The position numbers and the translations under genes are program-made. A model generated the notes under the pieces. The model saw only the letters and a list, made by a program, of their open reading frames with translations, was not told the DNA's origin and searched no databases. Positions 9,447 through 18,453 of a stretch of 32,274 nucleotides of DNA are shown piece after piece. Position 1 is the stretch's first letter; the number at the start of each line of letters is the position of its first letter. The stretch is from Butyrivibrio sp. (lineage in GTDB: Bacteria > Bacillota > Clostridia > Lachnospirales > Lachnospiraceae): positions 1-32,274 of the forward strand of contig JAILEJ010000494.1 in NCBI GenBank assembly GCA_024688095.1, in the 5' to 3' direction.

Positions 9447-9501
9447 ATACCACTTACACAAGATGTAGAATTTACTATACTAAATCTTGTAGAAGTGGTA
9501 T
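9447..9501 (+). terminator. Stem-loop between flhB and flhA (terminator, attenuator or processing hairpin)
   Basis: ATACCACTTacACAAGAT (9447-9464) pairs with ATCTTGTagAAGTGGTAT (9484-9501): 9 + 7 bp with a 2x2 internal loop. Only a mixed T/A tract follows. Confidence 0.5.
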
Positions 9502-9568
9502 TATTATTATGTATAATTTTATTTTGGATTAATTTTCAAAAATATCATTAAGGAGGGGACAAAACGGT

Positions 9569-11626
9569 ATGGACAAGACCAAAATAATGAATCGTGTCTA
9601 TGATTACGGCGTTGCACTTTATCTGGTTGCAGCGGTTGTTATGATGATCATTCCAATCCCCAACTTTTTAATGGATGTTCTTCTTGCATTTGACTTTTGT
9701 CTGTCATTTGTAATTATGTTCACAGCTATGTTTGTGCAGGAAGTTCTTGAAATGTCAAATTTCCCTACAATTCTTTTGTTTACCACCATATTCAGAATTT
9801 CACTTAATGTTTCTTCTACGAGACTTATCCTTACAACAGGTGATCCGGGTGAAGTTATTCAGGTATTTGGTTCTTTCGTTGGTGGAAACGATATAATCGT
9901 AGGTATCATTGTTTATATAATTCTTGTAATTGTTCAGTTCATGGTTATCAATAAGGGTTCTGAAAGAGTTGCAGAGGTTACAGCCAGATTTACACTTGAT
10001 GCTATGCCTGGTAAGCAGATGGCTATTGATGCAGATCTTAATACAGGAGCAATCGATGATGCAGAAGCTAAAAGAAGAAGAGATAAGATTCAGGAAGAAT
10101 CAAGTTTCTTTGGGGCTATGGATGGTGCTTCCAAGTATGTTAAGGGAGACGCTACTGCTGGTCTTGTAATTACAGGTGTAAATATTGTTGGTGGTATTAT
10201 GATGGGTATGCTTCGTCAGGGACTTGATATTGGTGAAGCAGTGAACAAATATACAATACTGACAATGGGTGATGGTCTTGTAAGTTCAATTCCTTCACTT
10301 CTTATATCTCTTTCAACAGGTATTCTTGTTACCAAGGGCTCAAAAGAAGCAGACTTTGGTCATGTACTTATAGAACAGCTTTTTGGTATGCCAAAGGTTT
10401 TATATCTGGTGGGAGCTGTTGTTTCTTTCCTGGGTATTTTTTCACCACTACCAACAGTTTTGTATGTTGCAATGGGTATGATATTTATAGTTGTAGCAAG
10501 AAGTATGCAGGGTACTATTGAGACTGCAAAGATTGAAGAGGCAGCTGCTACTGAAGAAGAGCAGCAGGCTGAAGAGATAAGGCAACCTGAGAATGTTACT
10601 TCTCTTTTGCAGGTTGATCCTATTGAACTGGAATTTGGTTATGGAATCATTCCTCTTGCAGATGTTAATCAGGGTGGAGATCTTCTTGACCGAGTTGTTA
10701 TGATCAGAAGACAGATAGCTCTTGAGCTTGGTACTGTTGTTCCTATTATCCGTCTTCGAGATAATATTCAGTTGAATCCTAATCAATATATAATTAAAAT
10801 TAAAGGTATACAGATAAGTGATGGTGAAATTCTTTTTGATCACTATATGGCAATGAATCCGGGTATGGTTGAGGAAGAAATAACTGGTATTCCTACATTT
10901 GAGCCATCATTCCATTTGCCTGCTATCTGGATAACTGAAAGCCAGAGGGAAAGAGCTGAAAGTTATGGTTATACAGTAGTTGATCCACCATCTATTATTG
11001 CTACTCACCTTACTGAAGTCATAAGACAACATATTGCAGAGCTTCTTACAAGACAGGATGTTCAGAATCTTGTTAATAATCTTAAGGAGAATCATGCAGC
11101 TCTTGTTGATGAACTTGTACCTAAGCTGATGACACTTGGTGAGATAGAAAAAGTACTTCAGAATCTATTAAAAGAAGGTATATCAATAAGAGACCTTGTA
11201 ACTATATTTGAAACACTTGCAGATTATGCACCGTCTACTCATGATTCTGATATTTTAACAGAATATGTAAGACAGAGTTTGAAACGAGCAATTTCCAGTA
11301 AATATTTTGTCTCAGGCGAGACTGCATCAGTTCTTACTCTTGATCCTAAGATTGAGCAGGAAATAATGAATAGTGTAAAGCAGACAGAGACAGGTGCTTA
11401 TCTAACACTTGATCCTTCACGTACAAGGGCAATTCTTAAATCGGTGGGTGATCAGGCCAAGAAATTAGAAGACGCTGGTAGAAGTCCTATCGTTATGACT
11501 TCACCTATTGTCAGAATGTATTTTAAGAAAATGACGGAGGATTACTATAAAGATCTGATCGTAATCTCATATAACGAAGTGGAACCTAATATTGAATTAC
11601 AATCAGTGGGGATGGTGACTGCATAA
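9569..11626 (+). CDS. flhA: Flagellar type III secretion protein FlhA
   Basis: 685 aa; FHIPEP motifs (TRFTLDAMPGKQMAIDADLNTGAIDDAEAKRRR); strong SD AAGGAGGGG. Confidence 0.97.
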   Translation: MDKTKIMNRVYDYGVALYLVAAVVMMIIPIPNFLMDVLLAFDFCLSFVIMFTAMFVQEVLEMSNFPTILLFTTIFRISLNVSSTRLILTTGDPGEVIQVFGSFVGGNDIIVGIIVYIILVIVQFMVINKGSERVAEVTARFTLDAMPGKQMAIDADLNTGAIDDAEAKRRRDKIQEESSFFGAMDGASKYVKGDATAGLVITGVNIVGGIMMGMLRQGLDIGEAVNKYTILTMGDGLVSSIPSLLISLSTGILVTKGSKEADFGHVLIEQLFGMPKVLYLVGAVVSFLGIFSPLPTVLYVAMGMIFIVVARSMQGTIETAKIEEAAATEEEQQAEEIRQPENVTSLLQVDPIELEFGYGIIPLADVNQGGDLLDRVVMIRRQIALELGTVVPIIRLRDNIQLNPNQYIIKIKGIQISDGEILFDHYMAMNPGMVEEEITGIPTFEPSFHLPAIWITESQRERAESYGYTVVDPPSIIATHLTEVIRQHIAELLTRQDVQNLVNNLKENHAALVDELVPKLMTLGEIEKVLQNLLKEGISIRDLVTIFETLADYAPSTHDSDILTEYVRQSLKRAISSKYFVSGETASVLTLDPKIEQEIMNSVKQTETGAYLTLDPSRTRAILKSVGDQAKKLEDAGRSPIVMTSPIVRMYFKKMTEDYYKDLIVISYNEVEPNIELQSVGMVTA

Positions 11627-12862
11627 ATGATTATAAAAAAGTTTACAGCCAGAACAGAACAAGAGGCTACAGAAGAAGCTAAAAAGGTGTTGGGGAACGG
11701 TATAGTTATAATGAATGTAAGACCTGTAAAGAACAGTGGCTTTTTTGCATTCTTAAAACCACAGAAGGTCGAAGTGACCGTTGCACTTGAAGAGGAAAAT
11801 GAAAGAACTCCGATTCAGCCGGTAATTAAACCGGTTATACCATCTGCTCCTGCACCTCAGGTTGCACCTATTAAAAATTTAGAAACTGATGTAAGAAAAG
11901 CAGATGATAGTAGTATAATAGAAGAAAAACTTGATAGTCTTCATTCGCTTTTAGAACAGAATATTCGACAAAATGAGAAAGAAGATATTGTTGAAGAAGA
12001 AGTAAAAAAGGGTGAAGAACATCACAGTGAGGTTACAGTAGGAAAAAATGAGACTTCAGAAGAAGCAATCTCATTTATTAAGGTTCTTTATAATACACTT
12101 TTGGAAAATGAAGTTGATGAAAAGTATGCAAATCAGCTTACTGATGAAATAGAAAAGGTAACTAAAGCAAACACACCTCTTCAATATGCTCTTGAGAATG
12201 TATATCAGAAGATGGTTTTGAAGTTTGGTAAGACTGAAACAATTACTCCATCTGATTCCGGAGTAAAAGCTGAAGTGTTTATAGGACCTACAGGAGTTGG
12301 AAAGACAACAACTATAGCAAAGCTGGCGTCACAGCTTTATCTGACACAAAAAAAGAAAGTAGCACTTGTAACTATTGATACATATAGAATTGCAGCCGCT
12401 GAGCAGCTTCGCACTTATGCATCTATTTTGGAAATTCCTTTCAGAGTTATTTATTCAATAGATGAGATGAAGCAGGCAGCAGAGGATTTTAAAGATTATG
12501 ATTACCTGATGGTTGATACAGCCGGACATCCTTTGCATGACGTGGCTCAAAGAGAAAATACCAAAAAGTTTATTGATACACTTAGTGAACTTATGGATAT
12601 TGAAAATTTTCTTGTACTTAGCGCTACTACAAAGTACAGAGATTTAACAGAAATATGTGATTGTTATGCTGAAATGGTAAGTTATAAATTAATTTTTACA
12701 AAAATGGACGAGACAGCAGCGGCAGGTAACCTGTATAATATTAGAATGAGGACAGGGGCAGCGATGTCTTATATAACAAACGGACAAAATGTTCCGGATG
12801 ATATAGCAGTATTTGATGCACAAAAGATAGTGAAAGGGCTCCTGGGTGGTCATAACAGGTAG
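11627..12862 (+). CDS. flhF: Flagellar biosynthesis SRP-family GTPase FlhF
   Basis: GPTGVGKTTTIAKLAS P-loop, TIDTYRIAAAEQLRTYA and VDTAG; start abuts flhA stop. Confidence 0.93.
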   Translation: MIIKKFTARTEQEATEEAKKVLGNGIVIMNVRPVKNSGFFAFLKPQKVEVTVALEEENERTPIQPVIKPVIPSAPAPQVAPIKNLETDVRKADDSSIIEEKLDSLHSLLEQNIRQNEKEDIVEEEVKKGEEHHSEVTVGKNETSEEAISFIKVLYNTLLENEVDEKYANQLTDEIEKVTKANTPLQYALENVYQKMVLKFGKTETITPSDSGVKAEVFIGPTGVGKTTTIAKLASQLYLTQKKKVALVTIDTYRIAAAEQLRTYASILEIPFRVIYSIDEMKQAAEDFKDYDYLMVDTAGHPLHDVAQRENTKKFIDTLSELMDIENFLVLSATTKYRDLTEICDCYAEMVSYKLIFTKMDETAAAGNLYNIRMRTGAAMSYITNGQNVPDDIAVFDAQKIVKGLLGGHNR

Positions 12863-12879
12863 TCATCAGGTATAAATAT

Positions 12880-13785
12880 ATGGATCAGGCGCAGCAGTTA
12901 AGAAATATTATTAAAGCCTCTTCTGCACCTCAAAGACCTTTGGCCAGAGTTATAACAGTAACAAGTGGAAAAGGTGGGGTTGGAAAGTCCAATGTGGCGA
13001 TAAACCTTGCAATTCAATTTAGAAAAATGGGGCAAAGAGTCGTAATACTGGATGCAGATTTTGGACTTGCAAATATAGAAATAATGTTTGGTACTATTCC
13101 CAAGCATAATCTTTCTGATTTGATTTATCAGGGAAAGAATATTAAAGATGTAATTACATGGGGACCTATGGATGTGGGCTTTATTTCTGGAGGCTCAGGT
13201 ATATCAGGCATGTACAATTTAAGCAGGGATTATCTTGTGTATATAATAGTTAATCTTGCGGAATTGGATGCAATTGCCGATACTATTATTATAGACACTG
13301 GAGCAGGCATTTCTAATGCGGTTCTTGAGTTTCTCGTAGCAAGTGGAGAAATTATTCTTGTTACTACACCAGAGCCTACATCAATTACTGATTCATATTC
13401 TTTGCTAAAAGCTTTGAATCAGTATCCAAGGTTCTCTAAAGAAAATACGAAGATAAAAGTTGTTTCAAACAGAGTTACTTCTGATGAAGAAGGACAGCAG
13501 CTTTTTAATAAGTTAAATGCAGTTGTAGCAAGATATCAGAAGCTGCCTTTGACATATTTGGGTGCAATTCCTCAGGATCAGCTTCTGGCTAAAAGCGTTA
13601 TGCAGCAGTCACCAGTTTCAATAGCTTATCCGACAGCAAAATCGGCAAAAGCATTTGAAAATATTGCAGGGATACTTACTAATCCAGATGCTTCACCAGT
13701 TGTTAAGCCAAGAGGTATGGCAGCATTTTTTTCTCATATTATCAGAGAAAGAAAGCTTAATAATACGTCTACAACACAAACATAA
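12880..13785 (+). CDS. flhG: MinD/ParA-like ATPase FlhG (YlxH)
   Basis: VTSGKGGVGKSNVAINLA deviant Walker A, LDADFGLANIEIMFG; located directly after flhF. Confidence 0.92.
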   Translation: MDQAQQLRNIIKASSAPQRPLARVITVTSGKGGVGKSNVAINLAIQFRKMGQRVVILDADFGLANIEIMFGTIPKHNLSDLIYQGKNIKDVITWGPMDVGFISGGSGISGMYNLSRDYLVYIIVNLAELDAIADTIIIDTGAGISNAVLEFLVASGEIILVTTPEPTSITDSYSLLKALNQYPRFSKENTKIKVVSNRVTSDEEGQQLFNKLNAVVARYQKLPLTYLGAIPQDQLLAKSVMQQSPVSIAYPTAKSAKAFENIAGILTNPDASPVVKPRGMAAFFSHIIRERKLNNTSTTQT

Positions 13786-13801
13786 AATATAGAGGGGGTA
13801 A

Positions 13802-14524
13802 GTGATGCTATCGGATTATATTTCGCCGGGTAACAGGGTAGAGTTAAAAGCTAATGGCAGGACCTGGTTGAATGATGATGAGAGGTCCAAGAAAATCTAC
13901 AATAGTAAAATATCGGATATATTATCAGAGGATAAGATAGAAATACTTATGCCTATGGATAAAGGAAAACTTATTTTACTTCCAGTTGATGCAGAATATA
14001 GCCTTTGTTTCTATGGGAATAAGGGTTTGTTTCAATGCTATTCAAAAATTTCTGACAGATATCGTAGTAATAATATTTACATGCTGGTACTTGATCTTAC
14101 CAGTAATATTTCCAGACTTCAAAGAAGAGAATATTATAGATTCAGTTGTGCACTGGAGCTAAAATCGAGACTTTTTACTGAAGACGAGGTCAATGCAGTT
14201 AAATACAACTGGAGCTATATGCTTGGGCAGAATAAGCCTATGCAAAGGAGCGTTGTTGTTGATATAAGTGGTGGTGGACTTCGATTTGTTGCTAATTTTA
14301 AATACGAAGAGGGAAGTACAATTTATTGTAGTTATCATTTACCGGATAATCCGTCAAAGGAATATCAAATGGTTTCTCAGGTTTTAATGGTCAGAGAATT
14401 AGAGAGTAGGCCGGGATTATTTGAACATAGAATCAAGTATACCGTTATTGATGAGACTTCCAGAGAAGATATTATTCATTATATTTTTGAAGAAGAACGT
14501 AAAATTAGAAAGAAGCAAACGTAA
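13802..14524 (+). CDS. PilZ-domain protein, YcgR-like flagellar brake (predicted c-di-GMP binding)
   Basis: YcgR-like N-terminal domain, then PilZ motifs RREYYR (RxxxR) and DISGGG (D/NxSxxG). Confidence 0.85.
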   Translation: MMLSDYISPGNRVELKANGRTWLNDDERSKKIYNSKISDILSEDKIEILMPMDKGKLILLPVDAEYSLCFYGNKGLFQCYSKISDRYRSNNIYMLVLDLTSNISRLQRREYYRFSCALELKSRLFTEDEVNAVKYNWSYMLGQNKPMQRSVVVDISGGGLRFVANFKYEEGSTIYCSYHLPDNPSKEYQMVSQVLMVRELESRPGLFEHRIKYTVIDETSREDIIHYIFEEERKIRKKQT

Positions 14525-14616
14525 ATTAGAAATAATCAATAAATTTTTTATTTTTATTTAATTATTAAGACAATTAGCTGAAAGCCGCATAAAATAAGGC
14601 GAGAAAAGAGGTTGAA

Positions 14617-15684
14617 ATGAAACGTATACTTATAGTTGATGACTCTGCACTTATGAGAACTGTTCTTAGTGATATTATTAATTCGGATTCAAGATTTACA
14701 GTAGAAGATAAAGCTAAAGACGGAATTGAAGCACTGGATATTTTGAAGAAGAAAAGTTATGACGCGGTAGTTCTTGATATTAACATGCCAAGAATGGATG
14801 GAATAACTCTTCTGAAAGAATTAAATAAGAACAGAATAAAAGCAAAAATCATGATGGCAAGTACTGATACAAAAGAAGGTGCAAAAGTCACGCTTGATTG
14901 TCTTGAACTTGGTGCTTTGGATTTTGTTCATAAACCAGATAGAGCTTCAGATTGTCGAGGCGAGAACTTTACTTCACAGTTTATCAATACTCTTGCAGCT
15001 GTGTGTGAAAGTAAAGCTCCTACATCAAAAGCGTTTTCTATCGATGAGATTAAAGCTTCGAAGAAGATGGTTGAGATTGTAAGTAAGCACGCAAGTAAGG
15101 TTACCGGTAATAAGATTGTTGCAATTGCAAGTTCTACCGGTGGACCAAGAGCTCTTCAATCTGTAATTCCTAAACTTCCAAAGAATCTGAAAACTCCAGT
15201 TGTATTGGTACAGCATATGCCAGAAGGCTTTACAGCTTCGCTTGCAGAAAGACTTGATTCCTTAAGTGATATTCATGTTAAGGAAGCTGCTGAAGGAGAC
15301 GTTCTTCAGGCAGGAACAGTTTATATCGCAAGAGGCGGAAAGCATATGCATGTTATTACATCAGGCGGAAAGCATACTATCCACTATGTGGATGGTCCTA
15401 CAAGAGAAGGTGTAAGACCTTGTGCTAACTTTATGTATGAGTCGCTTATGGATTCAGATTTTGATGAGGTTTGCTGTGCAGTTCTGACAGGTATGGGGGC
15501 CGATGGAACTGAAGGAATTAAGAATCTTAAATCCAGAAAAAAAGTACATGTCATAGGACAGGATCAGGATTCCTGCACAGTTTATGGCATGCCTAAAGCA
15601 GTAGCAACAGCTGGACTTGTTGATCAGGTTGTAAAACTTGATGATATTGCCCAGGAAATCATAATGAATGTAGGCGTAAAGTAA
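14617..15684 (+). CDS. cheB: Chemotaxis methylesterase/deamidase CheB
   Basis: Receiver domain plus catalytic domain (IASSTGGPRALQ, VQHMPEGFTASLAERL, LTGMGADGTEGIKNL). Confidence 0.96.
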   Translation: MKRILIVDDSALMRTVLSDIINSDSRFTVEDKAKDGIEALDILKKKSYDAVVLDINMPRMDGITLLKELNKNRIKAKIMMASTDTKEGAKVTLDCLELGALDFVHKPDRASDCRGENFTSQFINTLAAVCESKAPTSKAFSIDEIKASKKMVEIVSKHASKVTGNKIVAIASSTGGPRALQSVIPKLPKNLKTPVVLVQHMPEGFTASLAERLDSLSDIHVKEAAEGDVLQAGTVYIARGGKHMHVITSGGKHTIHYVDGPTREGVRPCANFMYESLMDSDFDEVCCAVLTGMGADGTEGIKNLKSRKKVHVIGQDQDSCTVYGMPKAVATAGLVDQVVKLDDIAQEIIMNVGVK

Positions 15685-15695
15685 ATAATAAATAA

Positions 15696-15762
15696 TATTC
15701 CTTTTGCCTCCATTCAAAGTATTTATTTCTATTCGGTTTACTTATATGGAGGTAAAGGAATA
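15696..15762 (+). promoter_or_regulatory. RBS-sequestering hairpin upstream of cheA
   Basis: TATTCCTTTTGCCTCCAT (15696-15713) pairs with ATGGAGGTAAAGGAATA (15746-15762): 17 bp with one bulged T and one G-U, covering the cheA SD and the A of ATG 15762. No U-tract follows. Confidence 0.65.
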
Positions 15763-17873
15763 TGGATGTTTCTCAGTATCTTGGTGTCTTTCTTGATGAG
15801 GCAAAGGAACACATTCAGAATCTGAATGACAGTATTATGCAACTAGAAGAGGACCCTACTAACGAGGATTGTATCAATGAAATTTTCAGAGCAGCACACT
15901 CTATGAAAGGTATGGCTGGTACTATGGGCTATAAGCACATGCAGCAGCTTACCCATGATATGGAAGATGTATTCTCTGATGTTCGTAATGGTACACTTAA
16001 AATTGAAAGCAGTATGATCGATACACTGTTCCAGTGTCTGGACGCTATTCAGGCGTATGTTGATAACGTAACAGAGACACAGGATGAAGGTGATGAGGAA
16101 AATGCTAATCTTATCCAGGCACTTGCTGATATCAGAGCAGGAAAAAGCGGCGGAACTGTAGCTGCAGCTGCTGCAGAACCAGCAGCAAAAGAAGCAGAAC
16201 CGGCAGCAGAACAGGATGATGCAAATCAGACTGGATATAATTCTATAAAGATAGACGATTCTATAAAAGGCACAATTGAGGATGCTCAGGGTCAGGGTAA
16301 GAAGATTTACGGACTTAACGTTAAAGTTCAGGAATCATGTATCTTGAAAGCAGCCAGAGCTTTTCTTGTATTTAAGGGAATTGAGGAAGTTGGTGAAATA
16401 GTTGCATCAGAACCTTCAACCCAGGATATTGAAGATGAGAAGTTCGAATTTGATTTCAGCCTTATTATTTCTACTGAAGAAGAAAAAGACAAAATTAAAG
16501 AAATTGTTCTAGGTGTTTCAGAAATTGAAAGCTGTGAAATAGCTGATTTTGATCCTAATGGATCTGCTGCAGCAGAAAAAGAAGCAGCACCAGCAGAGGC
16601 ACCAGCAGCACCCGCAGCACCAGCTCCTAAGAAGGAAGAAGCTTCAAAGCCTGCACCAGCTCCTAAGAAGGAGGCAGCACCGGCAGCTGGAAATAATAAG
16701 AAAGCTGTTGGAAAGCCTGTTGTTAACAGAACAGTTCGTGTTGATATAGAAAAACTTGATGTTTTAATGAATCTTGTAAGTGAGCTTATCATTGCAAAGA
16801 ACTCTCTTATTTCAGCAGCAAATACATCAGGTATAAGTAGTGACGTTAATGAACAGATTGAATACCTTGAAAGTGTTACAACTAATCTTCATGAATCAGT
16901 CATGAAAGTTAGAATGGTACCTATTGAAAGCGTATTACAGAAATTCCCAAGAATGATTAGAGATTTGAATAAGTCTCTTGGTAAGAAAATGGAACTTACC
17001 ATGACTGGTGAAGATACAGAAATGGATAGAACCGTTGTTGATGAAATCGGTGATCCTCTTATGCATCTTCTTAGGAACAGTGCTGATCATGGTATTGAAA
17101 ATGATTCAAATCTTCGTGCTGAAAGAGGTAAGCCTGAAGTTGGACAGATCTTCCTGCACGCATTTCAGGATGGTAACAGCGTTGTTATCGAAGTTGGTGA
17201 TGATGGTAATGGTATTGATGCTGAAGCTGTTAAGAATAAAGCTATTGAAAAAGGCATCATGTCACGTGAACAGGCTGATACTCTTACAGAGAAACAGGCT
17301 GTAGAGCTTTTGTTCCATCCTGGATTCTCTACTGCTAAACAGGTATCTGAAATATCAGGTAGAGGTGTTGGCCTTGATGTTGTTAAGTCAAAGGTTGAAT
17401 CTCTTAGTGGTGAAGTTGATGTAAAGACAAAACTTGGAGAAGGTTCAACATGGATCATAAGACTTCCTCTTACACTTGCTATTATTCAGGCACTGATGGT
17501 AGTAATTGGTGATGAGAAATATGCTATTCCTCTTGATTCAATCCAGAGTATTGAAGATATTTCTCCACAGGATCTTAAATTTGTTGAAAATAAAGAAGTA
17601 ATTAACCTTCGTGGAAATGTTACTCCAATAGTAAGACTTAATGAAGTACTTGACATTGATAGTGAAAAGTCTCCTGATGAAGACCTTATAGTAGTTATAA
17701 CTAAGAAAGGTGAACAGTTTGTTGGTCTTGTTATTGATGAACTTATGGGTCAGCAGGAAATTGTTATCAAACCACTAGGTAAGTATATTAACAAGTGCAA
17801 GATGATCAGCGGTGCAACTATTCTTGGTGATGGTGAAATTGCACTTATTCTTGATACTAATGCATTGGTATAA
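15762..17873 (+). CDS. cheA: Chemotaxis histidine kinase CheA
   Basis: Hpt motif AAHSMKGMAGTMGY; Ala/Pro linkers; P3-P4 (NSADHGIE, GRGVGLDVVKSKV); C-terminal CheW-like P5. Confidence 0.97.
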   Translation: MDVSQYLGVFLDEAKEHIQNLNDSIMQLEEDPTNEDCINEIFRAAHSMKGMAGTMGYKHMQQLTHDMEDVFSDVRNGTLKIESSMIDTLFQCLDAIQAYVDNVTETQDEGDEENANLIQALADIRAGKSGGTVAAAAAEPAAKEAEPAAEQDDANQTGYNSIKIDDSIKGTIEDAQGQGKKIYGLNVKVQESCILKAARAFLVFKGIEEVGEIVASEPSTQDIEDEKFEFDFSLIISTEEEKDKIKEIVLGVSEIESCEIADFDPNGSAAAEKEAAPAEAPAAPAAPAPKKEEASKPAPAPKKEAAPAAGNNKKAVGKPVVNRTVRVDIEKLDVLMNLVSELIIAKNSLISAANTSGISSDVNEQIEYLESVTTNLHESVMKVRMVPIESVLQKFPRMIRDLNKSLGKKMELTMTGEDTEMDRTVVDEIGDPLMHLLRNSADHGIENDSNLRAERGKPEVGQIFLHAFQDGNSVVIEVGDDGNGIDAEAVKNKAIEKGIMSREQADTLTEKQAVELLFHPGFSTAKQVSEISGRGVGLDVVKSKVESLSGEVDVKTKLGEGSTWIIRLPLTLAIIQALMVVIGDEKYAIPLDSIQSIEDISPQDLKFVENKEVINLRGNVTPIVRLNEVLDIDSEKSPDEDLIVVITKKGEQFVGLVIDELMGQQEIVIKPLGKYINKCKMISGATILGDGEIALILDTNALV

Positions 17874-17879
17874 CGATAA

Positions 17880-17907
17880 CTTTTAGTTTCATTTTTTATA
17901 CTAAAGG
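17880..17907 (+). promoter_or_regulatory. Small hairpin overlapping the cheW Shine-Dalgarno
   Basis: CTTTTAGT (17880-17887) pairs with ACTAAAGG (17900-17907), 8 bp with one G-U and a 12-nt loop; 3' arm overlaps SD AAAGGAG; cheW ATG at 17916. Confidence 0.45.
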
Positions 17908-17915
17908 AGCATATT

Positions 17916-18419
17916 ATGAACGAATTAAGAGATACAGCCGATATCGGCGAACTTATTCAATTTATAGTTATAAGACTCGGTGATGAATCTTATGGCATTG
18001 ATATTAAATATATTGATAACATTGTTAGAATGCAGCAGATAACAAGAGTTCCTCAGGTTGAGGATTATCTGAAGGGCGTTATCAATATCAGAGGTGAAAT
18101 TGTTCCTGTTATGAGTCTTAGACGTAAAATGGGAATAGAAGATGATGAGATAACTGATAAGACTAGAATTATTATTTTAAAGGCTTCTGAGGGAGATCTT
18201 ATTGGAATTATAGTTGATCAGGTTAATCAGGTTCTTACTCTTAGTGCAAATAATATCGAAAAAGTCAGTTATGATAGCAAGAAGCAGGAAAAAAATGCTA
18301 CTTTCATTAGCGGCGTAGGTCATCATGAAAATGGACTTGTTTCTATTCTTGATCTTCAGGCTGTTGAAAGTGAGAGAGATGTTAAAGAAAAATCATCTAA
18401 AGAAAAAGTACAGCAATAA
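17916..18419 (+). CDS. cheW: Chemotaxis coupling protein CheW
   Basis: CheW sequence QFIVIRLGDESYGIDIKYIDNIVRMQQITRVPQVEDYLKGVINIRGEIVPVMSLR. Confidence 0.95.
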   Translation: MNELRDTADIGELIQFIVIRLGDESYGIDIKYIDNIVRMQQITRVPQVEDYLKGVINIRGEIVPVMSLRRKMGIEDDEITDKTRIIILKASEGDLIGIIVDQVNQVLTLSANNIEKVSYDSKKQEKNATFISGVGHHENGLVSILDLQAVESERDVKEKSSKEKVQQ

Positions 18420-18453
18420 CTGACACCTGACTCTTTTTAAGGAGGACGAAGTA

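Noticed and set aside
10448-10843. 131-aa minus-strand ORF opposite flhA
   Set aside because: Low-complexity antisense ORF inside a strongly supported FlhA frame.
12880-13785. Considered as a second MinD
   Set aside because: Position directly after flhF and its sequence fit FlhG; the true minD lies at 28371-29162 between minC and minE.
15696-15762. Hairpin considered as an intrinsic terminator between cheB and cheA
   Set aside because: No T-tract after the 3' arm, and the arm itself contains the cheA SD and start A; RBS sequestration fits better.
16328-16792. 154-aa minus-strand ORF opposite cheA
   Set aside because: Ala/Ser-rich translation is the antisense shadow of the CheA Ala/Pro linker.
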